Assembly (NCBI RefSeq): GCF_001040705.1 | Contig: NZ_CVQP01000010.1 | Location: forward strand, 136,251-200,250 | Origin: Rhodococcus sp. RD6.2 | GTDB lineage: Bacteria > Actinomycetota > Actinomycetes > Mycobacteriales > Mycobacteriaceae | Reading direction: 5' to 3' | Length of the DNA stretch: 64,000 bases | Shown here: piece by piece, positions 30,823-38,704 of the stretch | Layout: every line of letters begins with the position of its first letter | Numbering within the stretch: position 1 is the stretch's first letter | Position numbers and translations under genes: made by a program | The notes under the pieces: generated by a model | Told to the model about the DNA's origin: nothing | Database searches by the model: none | The model's input: the letters and a program-made list of their open reading frames with translations, nothing else

Positions 30823-32160
30823 CTAGACGATGCGCACCAGGATTTCGGAGTGGCCGGCACGGATCACGTCACCGTCGGCGAGCTGCCAGTCCTGCACGGG
30901 GGCGCCGTTGACGGTGGTGCCGTTGGTCGATCCGAGGTCGGAGAGCATGGCGACCTGGCCGTCCCAACGGATCTCGATGTGCCGACGGGAAACGCCGGTG
31001 TCGGGGAGCCGGAACTGGGCTTCCTGGCCGCGGCCGATCACGTTGCGTCCCTCGCGGAGCTGGAAGTTACGGCCGCTGCCGTCCTCGAGCTGCAGGGTCG
31101 CGGTGAAGGTGCGGTTCGCGTCGAAGCTGGGGTACTCGTTGCCGTAGCTCTGCCCGTAGGGCTGCTGCTGCTGCTGTCCGTACGCCTGCTGCTGGTCGTA
31201 GCCGTAGTCCGCGTTCGCCGGGTACTGGTTGCCGTAGTCGGCCTGCCCATAGTCGGCCTGCTGGTAGTCGGACTGCTGGTAATCGGCGCGTGAGTAGTCC
31301 TGGCCGCCGCCGTACGGGTTGGCCGGGTAGTCGGGGTTCGGCGGGTACGGGTTGGCGTAGTCGGCCTGCTGGTAGTCGCCGCGCGAGTAGTCCTGGCCGC
31401 CGCCGTACGGGTTGGCCGTGTTGGCCGGGTAGTCGGGGTTCGGCGGGTACGGGTTGGCGTAGTCGGCCTGCTGGTAGTCGGACGCAGGCGGGTACGGGCT
31501 GGCGTACTCGGCGCCGTTCGCGCGGCCACCGTTCTGGGCGTAGCCGTTGCGGGGCTGGTCGTAGCCGCCGCCTGCCGCCGAATACGACGGGTACGACTTG
31601 CCGTTCTGGGCGCCGACCGGGGGACGGTCCTGCGAGAACCGACCCTCGTCCGCGGGCTCACGCGAGGGATCGAAACCTGGGTTCTGAGTCATCTGGCCGG
31701 CTCCTGGGTTCATGGGTGCGGAGGGTCGTGCGTTCGCGGGCGGTAACGGTACTCGCTGACCCTGGCGCGGGTTCGGCGTTGAGCCCACATCCGGATCCAC
31801 CGCCCCGCGGGCCCGGAACTGGCCTGTGTGCAGTGTGGACGACGGCTCGAACCGAACGGAGATCGGCCCGTATGTTTGCCATCCCTGATCGCGGATGAAG
31901 TCCTCAAGGTGTCGGGAGAACGCCTTGACTGTCAAGTCCTTGTCCGAGGACAACTCGTCGTGATCCGACTCGTTGATCGTGATGACGTACGAGTTCGGGG
32001 CGAGCATGTGCCCGCCCTCCAGCTGCTGCAGTCCCTCGAGGGCCTGCTGCTGCAAGGCGGACTCGACCTCCTGGGGAACGACGCCTCCGCCGAAGACCCG
32101 GGCGAGCCCGTCTCCGACGACACCTTGGAGCTTGCGCTCGAAGCGTTGGACGATGCCCAC
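30823..32160 (-). CDS. fhaA: FHA-domain protein FhaA
   Basis: A 445-residue cytoplasmic protein. The N-terminal DUF3662 domain (about 1-125) contains FERKLQGVVGDGLARVFGG and GWQTYGPISVRFE. A long Tyr/Gln/Asn/Pro/Asp-rich linker (about 130-355) includes a tandem duplication. The C-terminal FHA domain has GRNVIGRGQEAQFRLPD, VSRRHIEI and LSDLGSTNGTTVNG. FhaA binds phosphorylated MviN/MurJ and PknB targets to restrain lipid II export. The GTG at 32160 has GAGGAGG 5 bases upstream, which excludes the longer frame to 32202. It is the first gene of the seven-gene operon. Confidence 0.95.
   Translation of the reverse strand: MGIVQRFERKLQGVVGDGLARVFGGGVVPQEVESALQQQALEGLQQLEGGHMLAPNSYVITINESDHDELSSDKDLTVKAFSRHLEDFIRDQGWQTYGPISVRFEPSSTLHTGQFRARGAVDPDVGSTPNPRQGQRVPLPPANARPSAPMNPGAGQMTQNPGFDPSREPADEGRFSQDRPPVGAQNGKSYPSYSAAGGGYDQPRNGYAQNGGRANGAEYASPYPPASDYQQADYANPYPPNPDYPANTANPYGGGQDYSRGDYQQADYANPYPPNPDYPANPYGGGQDYSRADYQQSDYQQADYGQADYGNQYPANADYGYDQQQAYGQQQQQPYGQSYGNEYPSFDANRTFTATLQLEDGSGRNFQLREGRNVIGRGQEAQFRLPDTGVSRRHIEIRWDGQVAMLSDLGSTNGTTVNGAPVQDWQLADGDVIRAGHSEILVRIV
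31292..31479 (-). repeat. tandem duplication in the fhaA linker
   Basis: Two nearly identical units begin at 31292 and 31385 (93-base period). The second carries a 9-base insertion that adds the residues TAN. Each encodes a DYQQADYANPYPPNPDYPAN-type block followed by PYGGGQDYSR. Shorter DYQQ(A/S)DY units continue to about 31240. Confidence 0.85.
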
Positions 32161-32189
32161 ACCGACCTCCTCTCGATCCATCGCGTGTC

Positions 32190-32207
32190 GCGGTGTTTTC
32201 ACACCGC
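32190..32207 (-). promoter_or_regulatory. GAAA-tetraloop hairpin in the fhaA leader
   Basis: On the transcribed strand GCGGTGT-GAAA-ACACCGC forms a 7-bp stem with a GNRA-class loop, 30 bases before the fhaA start. It could stabilise the leader of the kinase operon or be an operator. Only the pairing is seen. Confidence 0.45.
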
Positions 32208-32321
32208 CCCGTCATGGTATCCGGGGCGCGCGACACTCTGCGGGCATGTGACGATCACCGCAGGTCAGTAAGGCGAATCGTGTTTTGCGCGGGGTGCATG
32301 CTAGTGTTTCCAGCGTCGCTC

Positions 32322-32404
32322 GGGCGAGTGGCGGAATGGCAGACGCGCTGGCTTCAGGTGCCAGTGTCCTTCGGGACGTGGGGGTTCAAGTCCCCCTTCG
32401 CCCA
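32322..32404 (+). tRNA. tRNA-Leu (CAG)
   Basis: 83 bases with a long variable arm (TGTCCTTCGGGACG), typical of class II tRNA. The acceptor GGGCGAG pairs with TTCGCCC, the anticodon loop CTTCAGG gives anticodon CAG, and the T-loop is TTCAAGT. CCA is not encoded. Confidence 0.97.
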
Positions 32405-32429
32405 CAATGAGCAGTTCCACGAACTGCAC

Positions 32430-32476
32430 AGAACGAGGTCACGAACTCGAATGAGTCGTGACCTCGTTCTCGTTTC
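32430..32476 (+). terminator. terminator after tRNA-Leu
   Basis: A 15-bp perfect stem (32430-32444 with 32456-32470; arm AGAACGAGGTCACGA) is followed by CGTTTC. A smaller GCAGTTC/GAACTGC hairpin precedes it at 32411-32427. The structure ends the tRNA transcript and may also act on the converging MerR gene. Confidence 0.8.
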
Positions 32477-32521
32477 ACCGGGACCTGTGCTCGGCGCACC
32501 GCACCCGGTGGATGTACTTGG

Positions 32522-33451
32522 TCACTGTTGCGCGGCCACCGCCCGCTCGAGCCAGTTGAACACGGGCGACAGCGTCTCGGGCGCGGACCAGCCGTTGACC
32601 ACGGCGAGGAGTTCGAGGTACCTCTCGCGGCGGGGGTCTGCCACCAGAGCGACCCAATCGAGCAACCTTCGCCGCGCCTGGGGGCCGACAGGCAGGTCCA
32701 CGACTCGAGCGAAAGTCGCAACGACCTCATCGACCACGGAAGCGGCCTCCGGTGAGACCGGATCGATGCTCGCGGTCAGCGCCGGGCCGACCAGGTCGCA
32801 GATCACGGCGGCGGTGTCGCGGTGCACGCCGGCCCCGTGGTGCGCGCGATCGGCGGCGAAATGATCGGTCACGCCCGTCATCACTTTCCGGAACTCGTTG
32901 TCCTGCATCAGCTCGGCCAGCTCCAGCCACGCCGTGATCTGCTCCGGTTCCGGCTCGTCCGGCAGCTCGGGAGTCAGCGTGCGCATGATTCCGTGGACGG
33001 CCGCATCGCTTACCGCCCCTCCGAACACCCCGTCGAGAAAGGTGTTGATCAGTTCACGCCGTTCTCTCTCCGCCATCGTCGCGAGGGCCGGTACCGTGGC
33101 CATCGCCTCGGGGGTGGATCCTCGTTCGGTGACCGCCTGCAGGAGTGCGCGTCGTATCCGGAGCACGCGGATCTGAACCGCCAGTGCGTCGGCATGCTGT
33201 GCGGCGACGTCGGGCAGCGTGGCCTCCCGATCCACGACCTTCCGGATCGTTTCCAGATCCAAGCCCAGGTCGCGAAGGGTACGGACGAACGTGAGTCGGG
33301 CCGCGGAGTCGGCACGATAGCGACGGTGCCCTGCCGCACTGCGGCCGGCGGGCGGAACGATTCCCCTGTCTGCGTAGTACCGAATCGTCTTGACCGCCAG
33401 CCCGGTGCGTCGCGCGAGATCACCGATGGACAGCCAGGTGTCGTCTTCCAT
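32522..33451 (-). CDS. MerR-family transcriptional regulator
   Basis: A 309-residue regulator. The N-terminal winged helix is typical MerR: SIGDLARRTGLAVKTIRYYADRGIVPP, then GHRRYRADSAARLTFVRTLRDLGLDLETI. The C-terminal 190 residues are helical with no metal-binding cysteines, so a small-molecule effector or protein partner is more likely than a metal. ATG 33451 follows GGGTGGGG; the longer frame upstream lacks a site. A perfect 7-bp palindrome lies 15-33 bases upstream of the start. The target is unknown: the neighbouring secreted-protein gene is upstream on the same strand. Confidence 0.9.
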   Translation of the reverse strand: MEDDTWLSIGDLARRTGLAVKTIRYYADRGIVPPAGRSAAGHRRYRADSAARLTFVRTLRDLGLDLETIRKVVDREATLPDVAAQHADALAVQIRVLRIRRALLQAVTERGSTPEAMATVPALATMAERERRELINTFLDGVFGGAVSDAAVHGIMRTLTPELPDEPEPEQITAWLELAELMQDNEFRKVMTGVTDHFAADRAHHGAGVHRDTAAVICDLVGPALTASIDPVSPEAASVVDEVVATFARVVDLPVGPQARRRLLDWVALVADPRRERYLELLAVVNGWSAPETLSPVFNWLERAVAAQQ

Positions 33452-33465
33452 ATCCCCACCCTGGT

Positions 33466-33484
33466 ATCTCCTCCGACAGGAGAT
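33466..33484. promoter_or_regulatory. operator-like palindrome upstream of merR-type gene
   Basis: ATCTCCTCCGACAGGAGAT has perfect 7-bp arms (ATCTCCT/AGGAGAT) and a 5-base spacer. It sits just before the MerR start, consistent with autoregulation. Confidence 0.55.
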
Positions 33485-33564
33485 GCAAGCGGACTCGGCC
33501 GCCCAGCGCTGGAAATCCTGGTGTCCACACACCTTCTGCGGCGTGCGCACGGCTGTTCGACGAA

Positions 33565-33610
33565 CGAAACCCCTGTGCACGCTCCGAGAAGAGTGCGCAC
33601 AGGGGTTTCG
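33565..33610 (-). terminator. terminator of the secreted SRPBCC-like gene
   Basis: CGAAACCCCTGTGC (33565-33578) pairs perfectly with 33597-33610, just after the stop at 33620 on the minus strand. The inner part is nearly complementary too. Confidence 0.75.
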
Positions 33611-33619
33611 TGAAGACGA

Positions 33620-34306
33620 CTAGAGCGTGCCGTTCTCGATGTCGCGCTTCATGGCCTGCTGGTTCTCGATGTGCGACGAGACGCCGTTCTGCACGGTGAA
33701 GTCGATCAGCACGGACGGCGCGGAGAAGGTCAGGTGCTCTGTGACGGTGGTCACGCCGCCAGTTTCGGTGAAGGTGATCTTCTGGTGGGTGATGATGCCG
33801 GGCGCATCCCAGGTGTCGGTGGTGTACCAGCGTTCGGCGGCGTACGTCCGTTGCTGCCCGACGGTGCGACCCGGAATCGATGCCGAGCCGGCCGGGATGT
33901 CCTCGAGGGCGATGAACTCCCTGACGTCGGCGTCTCCGTCGGTGTAGCTGCGGCGGTCGAGGATGCCCTTCAGGAACGGGTGGCGTCCGAGGCTGTTGTC
34001 GAAGTTCGAGTACGCCGGGAACACGCGATCGATGGGTGCGTCGATGGTGATCGGCAAGGTGACCTCCTGGGTCACCAGTAGGGCACCCGCCACGCTCTTC
34101 TCGGCCTGGTACAGCGCCCACGAGGCCTCCCATTCCAGGTCCACCTCGGAGGAGGAGGACGAGGAGGAGGAATCCGAACTCGATTGGGCGCCGGCCACTC
34201 CTACATTCCCGACCGCGAGACCGGCAGCAAGCACGACGGCCGCGAGAATCGCAGGTGTCGACTTCCCGGCCCGCCGGCCACTGCGCTGCTCAGGACGATC
34301 GACCAT
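33620..34306 (-). CDS. secreted protein, SRPBCC/START-like, unknown function
   Basis: A 228-residue exported protein. A basic N-terminus and hydrophobic stretch (ILAAVVLAAGLAVGNVGVAGA) form a signal peptide cleaved near AGA-QS. A serine run of about a dozen residues follows. The remaining 170 residues, with TLPITIDAPIDRVFPAYSNFD and later beta-rich segments ending TFSAPSVLIDFTVQNGVSSHIENQQ, look like an SRPBCC (START-like) fold that could hold a hydrophobic ligand. That fold call is tentative. It has its own terminator, and the TetR gene upstream ends 137 bases away. Confidence 0.75.
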   Translation of the reverse strand: MVDRPEQRSGRRAGKSTPAILAAVVLAAGLAVGNVGVAGAQSSSDSSSSSSSSEVDLEWEASWALYQAEKSVAGALLVTQEVTLPITIDAPIDRVFPAYSNFDNSLGRHPFLKGILDRRSYTDGDADVREFIALEDIPAGSASIPGRTVGQQRTYAAERWYTTDTWDAPGIITHQKITFTETGGVTTVTEHLTFSAPSVLIDFTVQNGVSSHIENQQAMKRDIENGTL

Positions 34307-34443
34307 TCGTGCTACCTCCGCATCGGAATTGTTGCCGTCGTTTCGGCAACCCGGCGGATGATACGTCGCCGGTGAGGTGGATCGAACCCCGAACGGATCG
34401 TTAGCGGCTGAACATATTTCGACGTGACGGGGAGTGGAGCGCC

Positions 34444-35073
34444 CTACGTCTCGCTCGGCGAGGGCGCCGAGCGGACGACCTGCTCGCGTTGCTGCCGGGA
34501 ATCCGCCGTGCCGAGTTCCACATCGATTGCGCCGCCGAGCAGTTCGCGTGCCCGTTCGAGGGTCGTCGAGCCGCTGAGCCAGCGCTCGCTGAGCCCTTCG
34601 ACGAGTGCGGTGAGGCGTTCGCCCGCGTCGGCGGGGTCGATCGCGGGATTGGCCAGCCCCGCGGCCTGGGCCTGCCGGATGAGGGTCTCGGCGTCGTGGC
34701 CCCAGGCCGCGGTGGTGGTGCGCAGGGTGTCACGCAGGTCCTCGGCGAACACCGCGCTCGCGCGTAGTTCCCCCCACGCGACGCTGTTCTCCCGGATGGT
34801 GGGTGCGTCCTGCATTTCGAGGAGCAGCATCCGTTCGAGTTGCGTGCGGGGGTTGTCGGCGTCGAACGCGCCATCGGTGTAGCGCTCGGCCCGGCTGTTG
34901 ACGTGGTCGAGGGCGCTGCGCAGGATGCCCGCGCGGTCTTGGAAGTGGTAGTAGATCAGGGCGGTCGACACACCGGCCTCGGCGGCGAGTTTCTCCACGC
35001 GAAGCCCACGCACGCCGTCCTGTGCGATCACGCGGACCGCTGCTTCCATGATCTGCTTTCGACGGTCGGCCAC
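34444..35073 (-). CDS. TetR-family regulator of the agmatine deiminase operon
   Basis: A 209-residue TetR/AcrR repressor. The HTH is in RKQIMEAAVRVIAQDGVRGLRVEKLAAEAGVSTALIYYHFQDRAGI. The C-terminal ligand domain is helical. The GTG start lies 31 bases after the agmatine deiminase gene on the same strand, so the two are probably cotranscribed from the promoter at 36284-36306, which carries an operator-like palindrome. The ligand could be agmatine or another polyamine, by inference. Confidence 0.9.
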   Translation of the reverse strand: MADRRKQIMEAAVRVIAQDGVRGLRVEKLAAEAGVSTALIYYHFQDRAGILRSALDHVNSRAERYTDGAFDADNPRTQLERMLLLEMQDAPTIRENSVAWGELRASAVFAEDLRDTLRTTTAAWGHDAETLIRQAQAAGLANPAIDPADAGERLTALVEGLSERWLSGSTTLERARELLGGAIDVELGTADSRQQREQVVRSAPSPSET

Positions 35074-35104
35074 GGCGCCACATCCTACGGTCGGTCGGTG
35101 GCCC

Positions 35105-36217
35105 TCAGGCCGCGGGTTCCTGCTGAGTCGTGCAGTGGATACCGCCTCCGCCTGCGGCGATGCCGTCGATGTTGATCTGAACCACGCGGCGGTCGGGGAA
35201 GAGTCGCTCCAACTCCGCCCTGGCGGCGCCGTCGGTGTCGGGGTCGCCGAACTCGGGGGCGATGACGGCGCCGTTGCAGACGTAGAAGTTGATGTAGCCG
35301 GCGGCGAAGTCGTCGGACTCGAACTCGGGTCGGACGGTGCCCGGCGCGTCGAGCACCGCGACCTCGAGCGTCCGACCCTGCGCGTCGGTCGCCGACTTGA
35401 GGATGTCGAGGTGCCGGATCGTGACGTCGTGGTCGAACGATTCGGGGTCCGGGTCGTATCCGGCGACGACGACGCCGGGCCCCGCGAACCGCGCGTAGAA
35501 GTCGGTGTGACCGTCGGTGATGTCCTTGCCCTTGATGCCGGGCAGCCAGATGATCTTGTCGAGCCCGAGCAGCGGCATCAGCTCGGCTTCGACGTCCGCC
35601 TTCGACCAGCCGGGGTTGCGGTTGTCGTTGAGGACGCAGCTCTCGGTGATGATCGCGGTGCCCTCGCCGTCGACCTCGATGCCGCCGCCTTCGAGTACGA
35701 GGTCGGTACCGAGTGTCTCGACTCCGGCCTGCGCGGTGACGATGCCCGCGACGCCCGCGTCCCGGTCGAAGTCCTGCTTCTCGCCCCAGCCGTTGAAATT
35801 GAAGTCGACCCCGGCCTTCGTCCCGTTGCCCTCGACGAACACCGGTCCGGTGTCCCGCATCCACAGGTCGTCGAGCGGTGCCGCGACCAGTTCGACGGAC
35901 GGGCCGACGAGTCCGCGCGCCAGGTCCATCTCCTCGGGGCGCACCAGCATCGTGACGGGCTCGAACTGCGCAATGGTCTGCGCGATCGTCGCCAGGTTCC
36001 GCTGGACCTCGGGCAGCAGTTCGGCGCCCCAGATCTCCTCGCTCGCACCGAACGCCATCCACGTCCGGGCGTGCGGTTCGCCCTCGTCGGGCATCCGCCA
36101 CTCGCGGGTGTCGGCGTCGTCGGCGACGTCCGAGGAGGAGCCGCCGTCCGAGCAGCCGATCGCGAACAAGCCGCCTGCTGCGGCGAGGCTCGACTGCAGG
36201 AACTGTCGTCTGAGCAT
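35105..36217 (-). CDS. exported agmatine deiminase (porphyromonas-type PAD family)
   Basis: A 370-residue agmatine deiminase-family enzyme, which converts agmatine to N-carbamoylputrescine and ammonia. Family motifs are TWMAFGASEEIWG, LDDLWMRDTGPVF, LEGGGIEVDGEGT, DGHTDFYARF and the catalytic cysteine C362 in GGGGIHCTTQQ. The N-terminus is a twin-arginine signal, LRRQFLQSSLAAAGGLFAIGC, where C22 could be lipidated although the lipobox is imperfect. Most family members are cytoplasmic, so export is unusual. It is first in an operon with a TetR gene. Confidence 0.92.
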   Translation of the reverse strand: MLRRQFLQSSLAAAGGLFAIGCSDGGSSSDVADDADTREWRMPDEGEPHARTWMAFGASEEIWGAELLPEVQRNLATIAQTIAQFEPVTMLVRPEEMDLARGLVGPSVELVAAPLDDLWMRDTGPVFVEGNGTKAGVDFNFNGWGEKQDFDRDAGVAGIVTAQAGVETLGTDLVLEGGGIEVDGEGTAIITESCVLNDNRNPGWSKADVEAELMPLLGLDKIIWLPGIKGKDITDGHTDFYARFAGPGVVVAGYDPDPESFDHDVTIRHLDILKSATDAQGRTLEVAVLDAPGTVRPEFESDDFAAGYINFYVCNGAVIAPEFGDPDTDGAARAELERLFPDRRVVQINIDGIAAGGGGIHCTTQQEPAA

Positions 36218-36283
36218 GGAGTCGGTGTCCTGTTCTCCCCTCGATTCGATCTGGTGATCGGGCGGGGGTTCGTCGCAAACCTA

Positions 36284-36306
36284 ATCCTGACTGAATTTTC
36301 AGTCAA
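36284..36306 (-). promoter_or_regulatory. promoter and operator of the agmatine deiminase-tetR operon
   Basis: On the minus strand TTGACT (36306-36301) and TAGGTT (36283-36278) are spaced by 17 bases, a good promoter. The palindrome TGACTGAATTTTCAGTCA (36288-36305), with 8-bp perfect arms, overlaps the -35 and spacer. A bound TetR dimer would exclude RNA polymerase. The start codon is 70 bases away. Confidence 0.75.
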
Positions 36307-36360
36307 GGTTGAAGGTGGGACGGACCCGGTGCTCAGGCAGCAGGTCGGGCGAGTCGGCGG

Positions 36361-37032
36361 TCAGCCGACGCTCTGCCTGCGCACCATCTCGGTGATCCAG
36401 ATCGGCGCGTACGGCGAGGTGCAGTTCGGGGGCGTCGGGTAGTCCTTGAGCACTTCCAGGCGCTCTCCGATGTCGAGGGCGCGCCCGCGGAACTCCGGGT
36501 GTGAAATACCGATCTGCGCGAGGCAGTGGTTCATCGCCCACTGCAGGCGGGCGGGGGCGTCCTTCATCTCGGCTTCGATGACGTCGAGCAACCCGTCGAG
36601 GTCGAGGCCGTCGGGCTTCTTCGCGACGCGGTCGGTGGTCAGCGCCCAGCCGGCGCTCGCGACCACCGGATCGGGGTCCCCGAGCCACGTCTGACGCAGT
36701 TCCTCGGCGTGCGGGTTCTTCTTCACCACGTACCCGACGAGCCAGTCGTGCACCTTGGGTGTCCGAGATTCGCGCAGCATGGTGTCGAGTTCGTCGCGGT
36801 CGAACGTCTTCGGTCGGCAGATCAGGAGCGCGAGCAGGCGCGCCGACGTGACGTCCGTCGCCCACAACTCGACGGCAAGGTCCTGCTGGGTCTTCAACCG
36901 CTTCGCGACGGCCCGCAGCTTCGTCAGATTCACGCCGTGGTCGTCGCCGTGCCGCTCGTTCACCGCGCGGATCTTCGGGTCCTCCAGCTCGGCCAGTTCG
37001 ACCAGCAGCTCAGGCACCGTCGTCTCAACCAT
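36361..37032 (-). CDS. HEAT-repeat protein, DNA alkylation repair (AlkD)-like
   Basis: A 223-residue all-helical protein with HEAT-like repeats of the DNA alkylation repair family (PF08713). It has KLRAVAKRLKTQQDLAVELW, TFDRDELDTMLRESRTPKVHDWLVGYVV and WALTTDRVAKK. AlkD enzymes remove N3- and N7-alkyl purines without base flipping. The aromatic catalytic pocket cannot be checked by eye, so repair activity is not certain. The ATG at 37032 has AGGAGG upstream; the frame open beyond it is not coding. Confidence 0.8.
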   Translation of the reverse strand: MVETTVPELLVELAELEDPKIRAVNERHGDDHGVNLTKLRAVAKRLKTQQDLAVELWATDVTSARLLALLICRPKTFDRDELDTMLRESRTPKVHDWLVGYVVKKNPHAEELRQTWLGDPDPVVASAGWALTTDRVAKKPDGLDLDGLLDVIEAEMKDAPARLQWAMNHCLAQIGISHPEFRGRALDIGERLEVLKDYPTPPNCTSPYAPIWITEMVRRQSVG

Positions 37033-37115
37033 CGCAGTCCTCCTGATGTCGCGTCCACGCCAGCCTAGGAAGCGGGACCGACTGCGGGAACCCTGCGCTG
37101 AGCGGGGCACGGATG

Positions 37116-37730
37116 TCAGAAGGTGTCGTTGATCGTGATCCGGTCGTACGACGCCGGGTACTTGTCTCCGCCGAAGCAGTTGAGCGTGGTGGTCTGCCCG
37201 ACCGGGATCTGTTCGGTCGTGCAGTCCACGAGGGCCATCACCTCGCTGCCGTTCATGAACTTGATCTCGACGATTGCACCGTCCGTGTCGCTGCGGCCGT
37301 TCGTCACCTTGAGTCCTTCGACCTGTGCGTAGCCGAGCGAGTCCTGCGTGACAGACCAGCCGGGCGCGTACTGGAATCCCGACACGTCGAAGGATTCGCC
37401 CTCGACGATCGTGAGGGGATTGTCGGGACCGCCGGGTGCGGCGTCCTCGGCCTGGTGCGTCTCGATCGCTTCGTTCACCTCGTTGGCTGTGATGCCGACA
37501 ACGGCAAAGCAACCACCGATGATCAGTACGAACACGGCGACCAGGGCGAGCAGGACGTTGCGCAACGTGTGCGACTTCTTCGGCGGCGGGACTGCAGCCG
37601 CAGGTGGGGAGGCGGCGCCCTGGGTTCGATCGGTCCACTGGGTGCCGTCCCACCATCGCATGACACCGGACTGGTCGGGGTAGTAGCCCGGACCGGGAGG
37701 GCCGCCGCCGGGGCTGGAGGTGTCGGACAT
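37116..37730 (-). CDS. DUF2510 membrane-anchored protein
   Basis: A 204-residue protein. An N-terminal DUF2510 motif (PGYYPDQSGVMRWWDGTQWT) is followed by a Pro/Ala linker, one membrane helix (VLLALVAVFVLIIGGCFAVVG) and an extracytoplasmic beta-rich domain with two cysteines (DCTTEQ and LNCFGG) that could form a disulfide. The outer domain resembles FxLYD/DUF4352-type immunoglobulin-like domains. The function is unknown. ATG 37730 follows AAGGACTCCACC. Confidence 0.82.
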   Translation of the reverse strand: MSDTSSPGGGPPGPGYYPDQSGVMRWWDGTQWTDRTQGAASPPAAAVPPPKKSHTLRNVLLALVAVFVLIIGGCFAVVGITANEVNEAIETHQAEDAAPGGPDNPLTIVEGESFDVSGFQYAPGWSVTQDSLGYAQVEGLKVTNGRSDTDGAIVEIKFMNGSEVMALVDCTTEQIPVGQTTTLNCFGGDKYPASYDRITINDTF

Positions 37731-38119
37731 GGTGGAGTCCTTCCCGCTCGTGGCGCGTTCGCTGCTCTTCGACCGTAGGCACGCCCTGGCTGTGTCGGCG
37801 TCGAAACCTGTCTCGGCGCGGTCCCGGGTCGGTGACGGCACGGCCACGATCGGTTTCGGGGGCAATGGCACCCGGGTGGGTGGTGTGAGCGCGTGCAGCT
37901 GCTTGTGAGTGATGCCCACCACAAAACCTGGCGTCACGATCCGGTCACGCTATGGTTACGGCAGCACTGACCGCAGCTGACTCGATTCGCTGCGGTCAGT
38001 AGTCATTTACGGGCCATTTCGGCCGATCCTTCCGCATCCCGCGTCATCGACCGATGAGTCGAGGGCCGCCCGCCGGTCACCATTGAGGGAGTCATGTCCT
38101 CGAGGTGAAGGAGCGGGCA
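37731..38119. other. 389-base intergenic region with a 12-bp inverted repeat
   Basis: Divergent gap between the DUF2510 gene and the DHFR-like gene. I see no credible gene. ACTGACCGCAGC (37966-37977) and GCTGCGGTCAGT (37989-38000) form a perfect 12-bp inverted repeat with an 11-base loop. TATGGT at 37951-37956 could be a -10 element for the plus strand. The rest is unremarkable. Confidence 0.6.
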
Positions 38120-38668
38120 GTGCGAACCCTGGTGATCACGCAGAACATCACTGTCGACGGCGCAATCGAGATGCTGGGAAACTGGTTCGACCCCGCCGGT
38201 CAGGACGACGAGATGCTGGAGTCGACGCGGTTGCACGCCGACCGTGGCGACGCGCTCGTTCTGGGGCGGCGGACGTTCGAGGACTTCCGTGGCTACTGGC
38301 CTCGACTGGCCGACGACCCCACCGGTATCGCGGCGGAGTTGAACGGCGTCCACAAGTACGTCGTGAGTTCGACAATGACGGACCCGCGCTGGCAGAACTC
38401 GACGATCCTCGCCGGGGACTGGCTCGATCAGGTCCGACGATTGAAGGACGGGCCGGGCGGCGAGATCGGCGTCACGGGCAGTATTCGGCTGTGCCACAGC
38501 CTGATCGAGGCGGGCCTGGTCGACGAGTACCGGCTGTTCGTCCACCCGGTGGTCCAGGGTGGCGGCCGGCGCCTCTTCCCGGACGGGTACGAGATCCCGC
38601 GGCTCGACCGGGTGGCGTCCCGGCCGTTCGGCAACGGTGTCACGCTCCTGCAGTACGCGGCGCGATGA
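38120..38668 (+). CDS. dihydrofolate reductase/RibD C-terminal family protein
   Basis: A 182-residue NAD(P)H-dependent reductase-fold protein of the RibD C-terminal/DHFR-like family. Typical features are VITQNITVDGAIEM at the start, DALVLGRRTFEDFRGYWP, HKYVVSSTM, GEIGVTGSIRLCHSLIEAGLVDEYRLFVHPVVQGGGRRLF. Members reduce pterin- or pyrimidine-like substrates, but this one has no riboflavin genes nearby and its substrate is unknown. The GTG at 38120 has AAGGAG 6 bases upstream, favoured over GTG 38105. It converges on the monooxygenase gene. Confidence 0.88.
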   Translation: MRTLVITQNITVDGAIEMLGNWFDPAGQDDEMLESTRLHADRGDALVLGRRTFEDFRGYWPRLADDPTGIAAELNGVHKYVVSSTMTDPRWQNSTILAGDWLDQVRRLKDGPGGEIGVTGSIRLCHSLIEAGLVDEYRLFVHPVVQGGGRRLFPDGYEIPRLDRVASRPFGNGVTLLQYAAR

Positions 38669-38704
38669 GGCGCGTGGACGCCGTCCGCGCGGGTCGGAAG
38701 GCAG

